From contig JAHYIO010000003.1 in assembly GCA_020543525.1 (NCBI GenBank), forward strand, positions 2,294,001 to 2,358,000: DNA of 64,000 bases, written 5' to 3'. Positions within the stretch are counted from its first letter, which is position 1; every line of letters begins with the position of its first letter. Made by a program: the position numbers and the translations under genes. Under the pieces are notes generated by a model. That model ran no database searches. It was not told where the DNA came from and saw nothing but the letters and a program-made list of their open reading frames with translations. Below are positions 54,327 through 64,000 of the stretch, piece by piece. The stretch comes from Coriolopsis trogii (lineage: Eukaryota; Basidiomycota; Agaricomycetes; Polyporales; Polyporaceae).

Positions 54327-57300
54327 ATGCCCCCTCCCATCGCTTCCAGAGACTCTCCCCGTTCTCTCCATGGTCGTCGCCGCGCCCCTCGCGGCCAGCT
54401 GATCCGCTCTGGCTCCATCTTCGGGGCCATCAAAAACATAGTCACTGCGCCCCTTGCCTGGTTAACATCCTATGAGGATCACGAGAACGTATCCGGGAAA
54501 CGCGGTCGCAATGCAAACGCACCACTCCAGGAGGAAAGCACATACCACGAAGATCAGCCCAGTGCAAAGCGCAAGAGGGTGGACAGCCCGCAGCCTAGTC
54601 CCCCACCCCAGCAGGCGACGCGCACCACCCAAAATTACCTCGATGTCCCCGAAAACATGCTGTCCCGGCAGCAAATTGGTCGTCAAAGACCCACTGCTGC
54701 CGTGGGCCATGGTCGTTCCTCGTCTCTCTTCAGTCTCAACGTCCCCACTATACCCGATGCGCATCCAGCTCGTCGGACGGCTTCCCCGACGCTCATCACG
54801 TCGCGTACGCAATCGTCGATGATACAACGGACCCAGTCAATGGATCCCCCCACATATCGTCCTTTATCGCTCTCTCGAGACGTGTCGATGGAGGACGGAA
54901 CGATCGGGTCGGGGTTTCGCGATGTGACCCTGTCGCCGTCCCGCCATACTCCTTTCCAGCTGCGTCCAAGGAGCTCTCTGACTCCACAGCCATCGGGTCA
55001 GACGTTTGGACCGAACCCTCGTCAGAAGGAGCGAGATGTCTCGGAACCGCCCCCGCTGACCGCACTCATTTCGAAGCCCGTCTTCGTCAGGCCGCCTCCT
55101 CAGATAGCTCAGAATCACAGGGAGCAAGCGGTCACCACCCTTGGAACCATCGCAGAAGCCACAGTGCGTTCGGTACGTGCATACAGTAGTGTTGGCGGCT
55201 TATCTGATTGTAACCACTGCCTCCAGAGTCGCTCGCCCATGCGCCAGCACAGCAGTCTTTTCCTCGGCGCTCGTCAAGAAGCACCGGAGAGCAGCTCTAC
55301 TTGTACGTGCCAATCCAGCTATCCTGGATTTACACGCATGTTGACTTTGTGGCTATAAAGCTCTCATGGCACCCTCCAATGCTGCCGAGAAAGCACTCCA
55401 TGATCTCGATGTCTACAAGACTCCACTCTTGCCATCGCGTCTCCGCGATTCGCAGACCATTCCTGACATGTTCAAACAGAAAAAGACGCATGCACCGGTG
55501 CTCATGCGCTCCGACCGTGAGCGAGAGCGCAAGCCGCGACTCGGCACGTCAGAGAAGAAGGGGAAGCAGGCTGAGGAAGAAGCTGCAGCAGCAGCCAAAC
55601 CTTACGCTGGTCGTGGAGGCATGAAGAAGATGTTGGCCCGTCGTAAGCGTGAAGAACAAGAGGAACTTGAGAGGGAACGCGCTAGTGCAATCGAGACAGA
55701 CCAAGAAGAGGTCGCAGATAGATCCGCTGAAGGCCAGGATTTGTCTTCGCCTGCGAAGGTGGCAGAGATTCCGTCGCCACCGCCGGCTCCTGTAGTCCCT
55801 GCGCGTCCGATTGGTGGGCGCGAACAGTCTTCTCTACGAGTCGGGCGCACTCGTACTTCTCGCAATCACATCGCGAGGCCCATCTCGAAGTCAAAGAATC
55901 GTTTCTCCGCTGCTTTTGACGATGAAGACGGTGATGATTCAATGCTCGATGAGGGCCGTGAACAGGATGAGGCAGAGTCCAAGAAACTTCCCACGTTGTT
56001 CGAGAGTCCCAAGGGCTTCACTTTTGCTCAGGATGTAGGTTATCTACCCCATAACGCTCACAACCAAGCGTGCTCAATAGAATCCGTTCAACAGAAGGCC
56101 CCCCTAACCCAGGATGCTAGCAAGGCCAAAGAGCCTCCTATCGCGGCTTTGCCGTTCTCGTTGACGAAGTCGATCGGAACGACTCCTGCTCCGGCTTCTT
56201 CGTCGGCCTTCTCCTTCGCGGCGCCCTCCACAGCCGGATCTCCTCCTGATTTGGGTACGACTGCGTCGGCGAGGCCCAAGACACCGGAAGCCGCAGCACC
56301 TGCGGCGACCCCGTTGTTCCCGCCTGTTCCGTCCATTTCGCTCATTCCTCCGAGCCCCGCGCCTGCGAAGTCTGCCGCCGATGCTCCTGTACCTGCTCCC
56401 ACTGAGCCTAGTACATCGACAGCAGCTACTACTGCGCCTATTCCCAACTTTTTTGCCAACTCATCGATTTTCTCGAAACCCGGTGTCAGCATCGCGCCTC
56501 CTGTACCCACTACCCCTTCGCTGGGAGACGCAACAAAGGCAGAGCCGAAAGTTGCCACGCCATCATTTTCGTTTGGCAATGCATCCACGCCGTCGACCTC
56601 AGCCCCGAAGGAGCCTACGGAACCACCCAAGCCAGCTGTAACATCCGGTTTCTCCTTCGGTATGCCCTCTGCGCAAGCGGTTCCCTCGACCACCTCGGCC
56701 TCGTCGTTTTCGTTTGCTTCAATCAAGGAGAATGGCGCGACTCCAGTGCCGAGCCCGCTGATCGCGCCTTCTTCGGTGGCGCCCGCGCCAACCAAGGACG
56801 TCGTCGCGGAGACAAAGACTTCTACCGCGCCTGCGAGTACACCATTCTCGTTTGGTGCTCCGACGAAGCCTGTAGAATCGTCCATGGCACCATCGAGTTT
56901 GCCTTTCAGCTTCGGCGCCGCTCCCTCCTCAAGTGCACCAGTCACTGCAGCCTCTGCTACGACGCCGGCGGCAGCTCCGTTCGCATTCGGGCAACCCAAG
57001 CCTGAAGCGACCAAGGCACCTGAACCGCACTCTCTCTTCGGCAAGGTGGACGCCGGAAAGCCTGTACTTTTTGGAGCTCCTGCGCCATCACCGTCGCCGT
57101 TCGGGGGCAGCCAGGCCAGTGCAGGCGAAGCACCCAAAGTAGCCTTCTCCTTTGGCCAGTCTACGCCTTCACCGTCAACGCCAGCGCCGACCATCTCGGC
57201 GCCGAAGCCGTTGTTCCCCTCGACATCCACTGGAGGCACTGGTGGGTTCAGCTTTGCCTCCACCGTCCCTAGCACGTCGCCAGCGGCACCAGCGACGCCA

Positions 57301-58281
57301 GCAAAGTCGCCATTTGCTTTTGGTGCTACACCGTCGACCCCTCCAGTGGCGACCCCTGTGGAGAACAAACCTGCATTCTCCTTTGGTGCCCCTTCTACTC
57401 CAGCAGCCTCGGCCCCTACCACACTCTTTGGTGGGCCATCGACCGGGAGTCATGGCGCAGATGTAAGCAAGCCGTTCTCGTTCGGAGCTCCTCCTACGCG
57501 GCCGATTACTCCTCCGCAAAAAGAGCAGGAGATGAGCATGGAGGAAAGTCCGACTCGCGGTGGTGGTATAGATATGAATGGCGGCCAACCGAAGCCCTCT
57601 GGCGGCTTCACATTCGGTGCTACGTCGACGTCGTCGCCGTTCGGCCAAACCACTCAGCCTGCTGGATCCACGTTTTCCTTCGGAAAGACCGAGACGAAGC
57701 CCGAGGCGAAGTCTGCTAGCTCGTTCGCGAGTTTCGGTCAGACTGGGGCTGCTCCTGCGTTTTCGTTCGGCCAGAAGCCAGCTGAAAGTACGCAGTCTCC
57801 CATATCACCTGCGCCGTTCGGAAGCTCTACGCCGTTTGGCCAAACACCGACGACATCCGCGCCTGCGTTTTCCTTTGGGGCACCTACCGTGACGACGACT
57901 GGTTTCGGGCAAACTGGAGCGTCCCAACCAGCCAGTCCCTCGACGTTTGGTCCATCGGCAACTCCGTTTGCCTTCAACGCCACGCCCACGTCGACTACCG
58001 CGCCGTCGAACCCCTTTGCGTTTGGCAGTCAACCCGCATCCCCCGCGACTGGACACGCAGGACTGCCCCAGGCTCCAGGCTCATCTGGTGGCCCGTCCTT
58101 TGCGTTCGGCGCTTCTGCGCCGCAGACACCCTCCTCGCCCTTTGGTGCTCAACCTCCCCTGCCCAACGGAGGTGGGCCCGTCGGGTTCACTATCGGATCT
58201 GCTGCTCCACAGACCCCTGCCGCTACTGGTCCTCGTCAGATCAAGAAGCTTCCCAACCGTAGGGGTGGGAGGGCGCGGTGA
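54327..58281 (+). CDS. FxFG nucleoporin, Nup1/Nup124/Nup153 type
   Basis: Nuclear-basket FG nucleoporin acting in nuclear import and export. Exons 54327-55172, 55227-55302 and 55361-58281 give 1,280 residues. The start MPPPIASRDSPRSLHGRRRA is preferred over an upstream in-frame Met (54222), since the sequence between has no family character. A likely amphipathic helix, SIFGAIKNIVTAPLAWL, lies near residues 30-47, as in yeast Nup1/Nup60, where such a helix binds the inner nuclear membrane. It is followed by basic patches (AKRKRVDSP). A conserved basic block, PYAGRGGMKKMLARRKREE, lies near residue 390. From about 56150 on, the protein is almost entirely Ser/Thr/Pro/Ala-rich with about fifteen FxFG motifs (mainly FSFG, also FAFG) and many single FG motifs. 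The C-terminus is basic (QIKKLPNRRGGRAR), as in importin-binding Nup1 tails. Confidence 0.85.
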
Positions 58282-59243
58282 ACTACCGCAAACAAGTCCT
58301 GTCTATCACTTTTCTTGTATCTCGTTTTCTATGTTATTGCCTCATCCTTCTCGCAAGAACTGTCACATCATACGAATACATCACATGCATACATAGTCTC
58401 GCTTCAGTTTCTGTGTTTCTAGTTGTTTGCCATCCTCCCACAGCTGCACATCATCCGACCCGCGTTACCCCACTGGCATTCACATCCCGTCCGTCTTGTC
58501 AAGCTGTCTCCATCTCGCTTCTTCTCTTCTCTCTGTCTTTCCGGCTCTCTCACACTCCACGAGGTTGTCTGTTTACTCCTGTTCAATACCGTCACGCTAT
58601 CGTCTCCCGTTCATCGTCACTCTTGGCTGAAGGCCAAACATCTCATAGCATCCACATCTCGCATCTGCATCGTCATACATAGGTAGGTAAGTAGGTAGTT
58701 GTAGTCTCTTAGGAGGTCCCACGGGTTAGATAGCCAGATTAGTCTCTCGATGCTCGCGCTCTGGGCTGAAGGCCTATGCATTGCGTATTATATTTGCACG
58801 CTGTTGTGCGTAGGAGTAGGTAGGTAGTTGTTGGGACGACTCTGTCCGTCACGTTTGTTATCTGAATAGCATGGTTGTCTGGGTTTTCTACACAGTGCTT
58901 CTCCTGAGTCGCCGAATTTGTGGCCCGCCTTGCATTTACGCAGTCATTCAGCGTATGGGTGGTCCGAATTAACCAGCAGACCAAATATACTGATGCTGCT
59001 ATACCTCTGTAGCAATGTTTGCATGTAGGGCTTGAGTAGTTCAATTGGCTTTCCGCATCCATCGTTGTGTTCCTCGCTCCATGCAAACATGAAGGCCGCT
59101 CGTGCATTGCAGTCCGCAAGCATATGGGAATGAGTAGGGAGGTAGTACAGTAGTTATAGTCGAAGGGAGATGATGATCGAGTCCGTCCCTCTCTCCACCG
59201 TCCAGGTCTGCAAGGTAATGAGGTGAGTAGCCAGCCTACAGCA
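58282..59243. other. 960-bp convergent region with short GTAG repeats
   Basis: Between the stops of the nucleoporin and YME2 genes. The first 400 bases are pyrimidine-rich. Imperfect AGGTAGGT/GTAGGTAG tracts ending TAGTTGT occur at about 58679-58702 and 58809-58831, with a weaker copy near 59130-59155. The 174-codon minus-strand frame at 58739-59263 has no recognisable content. Confidence 0.5.
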
Positions 59244-62200
59244 CTACTGCCGAGTCTTGGCAAGGATCTTCCTCAACTGCCCGTTCTGTTTGTCCAGCCG
59301 CTCGATCTTCTCCTCCGCCGCGCGCATCTTCTTCAGCAGGTAATGCTCCCGCATCTCGATGGCCCGTTGCGAGCCCCACCAGCTTGCTGTGCCCGCGTCG
59401 ACGTCTTTGAGGATGAGGAGCTCGTCTTCGCACGCCTTGACGGTCGCCTCTGAGGACGCGATGACCTTGTCATTGAACGCGATGTCCTGCGTAGCTTGGA
59501 ACGTAGGGTCTTGAAACAGTTAGGCAAGTTAGGCGTCTGGGAGCATACATGCACTATGCAAGCACTCACCGTTGACCAGTCGCTCGAAAACCCATTTATA
59601 GACGGGTTTGCCAGGCTTGATGGTCGAAGGTCGGCCTACGATGACAATCAGGACATAGACAGAGACAGTTCTTCTAATAGGTTAACTCACCGTTCAGGGT
59701 TCCAATGGTGATGAGCTCTGCGTGCTCCATATGGCGCAACGGAGTCTCGTCACCCTTGAACGGGAAATCCATAAGGACTTCGTGATACGAAATCTGCAGG
59801 ATCGTCAGCCCCAGGCTTCAGTGAGTTGATTGTCCAGGCCTACTTCGGGCTGTTTGGAAAGCTGCTTCATCAAGATCCAAGCCTGCTCCCTAGTCCATGG
59901 CAGGCTCTTGGCATCCTCGATGTCGTCGCCGAATGCGTTCTTCCGAAGCTCGCTGACCCCGCGGATGACAATGTCATCAACGGCCTGCTCTATGGTCATG
60001 CCGCTGCGCATCTTGTGAACGAGCTGTTCAGACGTCGATTGTTAGCCTGATACCTAACGTGAAGTCGGTTGAGAACTTACGCTCTCCAGATCACTTGCCC
60101 GACCGCCTAGCCGCTCGATGTACGCCGTCTGTGCGCTAGAGAACTTGACGTCCAGCCCGCTGTCATGCAGTTTCTGCTTGACGAAGGAGAGGGCACTAGC
60201 ATTATCAGCATCCGAGAACGAAATCTGGTTTAGTGGCTTCGAGGGTAAAGCTGAAAGAGTGTCGTCAGGCATTATGACAACATTCCAGTACGACAATTGC
60301 TCACCTCTCGCAAGTCGCTTGACGTTCTCGCGGTTATCGCTGACGACAACAACGTGTGCGATCTTCGGGGACATCAGTATCTTGTCAATCCGTACATAAC
60401 GGCGCGCTTACCTGGTTCTCTGCGAGACTTGCAGCCCACTGAGCAAGAGCGTCCAGCAGCTCTTCCTTCCTCGTCCCTCCGCCCTTACTCTCGAAGTTCT
60501 TGATGATGACCACAGGCATGGACTCAACAATCTGTAAGTCGTCGGTCCGTTGCTGCTTCTGTCTCGCCTCCCCTGCTGCTCTTTCTTCCTCTTCAGTCGT
60601 CTTCTGAGCCACCTGGACTTTCTCCATTCCCTCCTCCGACTCAGCGTGAGGGCGAGGATCTGCGTCGGCTTCTCTGAAGCGCTCGACTCCTACGCCAAGC
60701 TCGCTCATAACGCCGTTGCCGCAGACAACGTCTATACGACCATCGTGCCACAGACCCTCCTCAATTCTCTCGCGCAGGAGTGCTTGCTCCTTGCTCTTCT
60801 CGACTTCACGCTCGGCTTGTTTCGCGAGCCGCTCGCGTCGGACACGTTGAGCTGCGTTACCGCGTGACAATCCTCTGCCGACCACATCCAAGATCTGCTT
60901 GAGCTGCTCGGGGAGAGTCGAGCTGAGGCCGGCTGATAGTGCATTATCAGGATGGTCAATGATTGGCAAAAGGATCCCACGTACCTTTCTGACCGATAAT
61001 ACCGACGCTTGCCAGGTCTACCATATTGTTGATTGAATTGAGGAAGGAGAACACAGGCCAGTAGCCTGTCTGGTTCGCCAGTCCCGATACGAGTGCCATA
61101 TCGGTACTCGCTTTGGACAACTCTCCGACATCGACAACGATGGCCTTCCTGGACAGTCATACTCTCTGTAAGTATCAAGCGCCGCACGAGTGTATGTTCA
61201 CAGCATACCGATGTGTGTCCTTGAGTAGGGCGGACAACATACGCGTCTTCCCGCTTCCTTGAGGTCCATGAACGAAAGCGATAGTGCCTGCAATGAATCG
61301 CAACATTAGGCCTCAGGTACGCAACTGTCTCAGATGCGATGATGAGGACTACGGCTCACTCGGGAAATCGGCCAAGAACTTCTTGAGTGCTTCCTCCGCA
61401 TCCTGTCTCTCTTTCCAGACACCCTCCTTAGTCGCAGTTGTAGATGCTTCCGCATGCGATGCCCCAAACGAAAAGCGGTCGTATGTGTTTGCCCGGAGCC
61501 ACTTATAGATAGTGAACTCTAGACATCACCCGTTAGTCCTGACGTGGCTGTTTGACGTCCAGATCCTGACGCACCTTTGTAGTCGAACCAATCATCGACC
61601 TTAGCCTCTACCATCAATACTCGAATGGGGTCAAAGATCTAGGAAAGTGTAAGTTGATACGTATCCATTCGCTTCGAGTAGGCACCAACCGCGTATGTCA
61701 CACTGCCCAGCAAAAAGAATAAGATCGGCAAGAATATCCTTGGATGGCTCGCAACATAATCTCGTATGGCATGCGCAGCGATAGGTTGGGCATAAGATGT
61801 CCGCAGGATGGTTGCTGTATTTGCGGAGGAGGGAATCCTGAGTGAATGTATCGTATTGCGCGCTGAGGTCGCAGAACGTATTTGCCTGAAGTGTATTAAG
61901 GCTGAACGCAGGGTACCAGCTGGAACGGGCGAAGGTGGATTTATGTCATTGATCTTTCCGTAGGGCTGTTGAACGCGTGAATGCTTAGTACGCTTGATAA
62001 ATATAAGCCATACGTACGCGGAGAAGCCGATAAAGCGTTTCTTCAGGCAGGTCTGGCCCATCAAAGGAGACCTTGACTATGCCTGAAACGTATCTGTGCA
62101 TGTCCTGCGTCACGATTTCAATATGCATTTGAAGACGGGCTAGAACGCAGTGAGTGCAACGCACCTCACGCCAAGGCGTGCCCTTCACGAGCCATAATTC

Positions 62201-62761
62201 TCCGGTTGGGATACCGAGCCATGACGGTACACCTCCATGTGAATGAACACTCTCCCTCAGGTGAGCAAGTATCGTAGTAAGGGCACTATCCCGGTCCTCT
62301 GCATTGAACTTGAATTTGACGAAGACACCACCGTCCTTGTTATGGGGTTCGAGGGAGACAATCTGGAAGTCGTGTGTGTTGACCTTCGAAAGCAAACTAC
62401 GTAGGCGTTGTAGGAGGGTCTCTTCACGGGCATAGCCTATGTAGGAGCGCAGACTAAGCATACCCATGTGAGACTGAGTGATGGAGGGCCAAGGGAGGCA
62501 GAGACTGACTCGAATCTGCTCAGACTAATTGGAAACACTGAGTCCACCCACAGCCAGGCCTCTTGGGTCTGCGGCCGCCAATGAGAGGAGGTGTGTGTTA
62601 AGGGCGGGAATACATACCTCGGAAACATCCTGTTGCACTCCCGATGGCGCTCCTACTGATGCGCTTTCAGCGTAGTATCTGCAATGCCGGAGGCGAGGTA
62701 CCGCGGAACGTGGACCATTGATTATGCTGCTTGTGGCAGGCGCAGTGAGTTTTCTGAGCAT
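59244..62761 (-). CDS. YME2: Mitochondrial inner membrane protein Yme2/RNA12
   Basis: Yme2 (mitochondrial escape protein 2) is an AAA-like protein of the mitochondrial inner membrane involved in nucleoid structure and mtDNA maintenance. The start at 62761 gives MLRKLTAPATSSIINGPRSA, a mitochondrial presequence. Family blocks in order: YIGYAREETLLQRLRSLLSK and GVFVKFKFNAEDRDSA; an RRM-like segment (VSFDGPDLPEETLYRLLRPY, GKINDINPPSPV); the membrane helix RIFLPILFFLLGSVTYA; FDPIRVLMVEAKVDDWFDYK; the Walker A loop FVHGPQGSGKTRMLSALLKD; then RKAIVVDVGELSKASTDMAL and SINNMVDLASVGIIGQKAGL. Further blocks are MPVVIIKNFESK and IAHVVVVSDNRENVKRLA. Downstream are YIERLGGRASDLESLVHKMR, AWILMKQLSKQPEVSYHEVL and a C-terminal coiled coil ending RLDKQNGQLRKILAKTRQ. 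More than ten exons. Full length appears present. Confidence 0.92.
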
Positions 62762-63080
62762 GATGTTCGTGGCGTTCACAACATTCCTGGGGTAAAGCGT
62801 GCAAAGCGAGACAAGAGTAAACGGAGCACGCGAGGAGAGCAAAGGAGAGCGAAGCAGACTCGAGCTCGCCGTCGAGACGCGTTGCGAACGGATTGATGAC
62901 GTCAAGCCCCAATTAGGCAGGCAAAAGCTTCTGATCCTAACACACACAAACAACCGCCTGAGACGTGCGGCGCTTCAGCTACCAACTCTGGAACTGAAGT
63001 CTTTGGTCCAGGAATCTCCTCTACTCCCTCTGCACTCCGGCAACTTCGTGATCTCTGCGCGTAAGACCTGATCTGGCGCG
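62762..63080. promoter_or_regulatory. Divergent promoter region of YME2 and TRAPPC13
   Basis: About 320 bases between two start codons. It is purine-rich at 62800-62880. No gene or clear core element is seen. Confidence 0.45.
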
Positions 63081-64000
63081 ATGGATGTGAGCGGGCAGCT
63101 GCTGTCGTTGAAGGTGATGCGGGTCTCGGTATGTAATTGTCCTATCCTCGTCTGCTCTATCACCGACCGGTTCAGCACAGCGCCCGTCGCTGGGCAGCTC
63201 GTGGGAGCCCTTCTACTCAAGTTCCCCGTCTCTCTCTGCACACTCTACAGCATCAATCACCTCCCTTCAGGGAAAGACACCTCTACCTGGACATCCAAAG
63301 ACTTTGCGCGACCTCACCCACATCACCGAGCTTCTCACTCTCCCCTCATCTTTTGGTGCCATACAGCTGGGAGAAACCTTTTCAAGCTGTCTCTCCGTAA
63401 ACAATGAAGCCAATGTCGACGTCGACGGCGTTGTCGTTAGGGTTGAGATGCAAACGGCGTCTTCCAAAGTGGTCCTCGCTGAGTTCGGCGGACCCACGTA
63501 TCGGCTATCTGTTGGAGAGTCCCTGGAAAACGTCGTTAGCCACGAGATCAAGGAGTTAGGTCAGCACGTCCTTGGTTGCACCGTGTCATACCGCATGCCT
63601 CCGGGCATGAGGCCCCCTCCCGGTCCCTCTCCGGACTCGCAAGAACCAGGCATACAATCATTCCGTAAGTTTTACAAGTTCGCCGTGAGTACACTATCTA
63701 CACGACACTACAGAAGCTCAATATCAAGTGAAACGTTCTAGGTCACGAATCCCCTCTCGGTAAAGACAAAGGTCCATCTACCTCGTTCTCCTTCTGCACT
63801 TCTTTCCGATGCGGAGCGAGAGAAAGTGTTCCTTGAGGTCCACGTACAGAACCTCACTCAGGATGCCATGTGGCTTGAACGCATGCAGTTTGAATGCATC
63901 GAAGGATGGCAAGTACAAGACGCCAACATGTTGGACAATCCTGCCACCAGCACGAAGGATTCCTTGTTTTCCGGATCTACTGCGCTCATGCAACCGCAGG
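63081..64000 (+). CDS. TRAPPC13: TRAPP complex subunit 13, 3' end off the window
   Basis: TRAPPC13 (DUF974 family) is a subunit of the TRAPP vesicle-tethering complexes that activate Rab GTPases at the Golgi and on autophagosomes. The start at 63081 gives MDVSGQLLSLKVMRVS. Exons are 63081-63128, 63181-63684 and 63742 onward; the second acceptor (GCACAG) restores RPSLGSSWEPFYSSSPSLSA in frame. Family blocks are LTLPSSFGAIQLGETFSSCL, SVNNEANVDVDGVVVRVEMQ, LSVGESLENVVSHEIKELGQ, HVLGCTVSY, SFRKFYKFAV, TNPLSVKTKVHLPR, VFLEVHVQNLTQDAMWLERM and QFECIEGW, as in human and fungal members. A short Pro-rich insert (MRPPPGPSPDSQEPG) sits in the middle, as in other fungi. The frame is still open at base 64000, so roughly the second half of the protein is outside the window. 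Confidence 0.9.

Noticed and set aside
56088..57422. 444-codon open frame on the minus strand opposite the nucleoporin
   Set aside because: It is the antisense shadow of the Ser/Ala/Pro/Gly-rich FxFG repeats, with the same low complexity and no family signal.
58679..58831. GTAG-type repeats as a mobile element
   Set aside because: Only short imperfect tracts without inverted ends, target duplications or coding sequence; simple repeat in a 3' region.

Overview
The window is nuclear DNA of a filamentous basidiomycete, most likely an agaricomycete close to the polypores. The evidence is GC-rich coding sequence, many short introns (about 50-70 bases, GT..AG with a clear CTNAC-type branch site), tight spacing of genes on both strands, and protein families in their fungal or basidiomycete form (Hook, striatin, Ede1, Pin4, a DUF3684-type giant protein, a GPI-anchored GH13 enzyme). 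No transposon, rRNA, tRNA or CRISPR was seen. Twenty-five genes are annotated; two run off the ends (TEL2 on the left, TRAPPC13 on the right). Because this is a eukaryotic window, each gene is given as one span from start codon to stop codon, and exon limits are in the text where I could work them out.

Left third (1-27 kb): TEL2 (PIKK chaperone, 3' end missing) and a small Gly-rich membrane protein are divergent. A Hook-type dynein adaptor is divergent from a class I RNA 3'-phosphate cyclase. A GPI-anchored GH13 protein has lost the two active-site histidines of alpha-amylases and resembles Aspergillus AgtA-type glucanotransferases; it is divergent from TMA7. A Pro-rich hypothetical gene, a UBE2C/Ubc11-type ubiquitin-conjugating enzyme and a very large GHKL-ATPase protein ending in an HExxH motif follow on the minus strand. 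Next come queuine tRNA-ribosyltransferase subunit 2 and mitochondrial endonuclease G.

Middle (27-45 kb): a Pin4/Cip2-type RRM protein, an unusual GAT-like plus four-EH-domain protein, striatin, class II cAMP phosphodiesterase, and the Ede1 endocytic scaffold (three EH domains, coiled coil, UBA).

Right third (44-64 kb): mitochondrial ribosomal protein mL46 divergent from V-ATPase subunit H; a tetraspanin divergent from MET8 (siroheme synthase with an added C-terminal membrane anchor); the coactivator MBF1; gamma-tubulin divergent from an FxFG nucleoporin; Yme2/RNA12 of the mitochondrial inner membrane; and TRAPPC13.

Most genes are single-copy housekeeping functions, with membrane traffic and endocytosis well represented (Hook, two EH scaffolds, V-ATPase H, TRAPPC13, tetraspanin). 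They do not form an operon or a metabolic cluster. The most striking signals are: extremely small exons (2, 7 and 9 bases, in MBF1, the GH13 gene and TMA7); a GC-AG intron in TMA7; a 14-base near-palindrome shared exactly by the promoters of two mitotic genes (UBC11 and gamma-tubulin); the GHKL-plus-HExxH giant protein; and the GAT-EH fusion.
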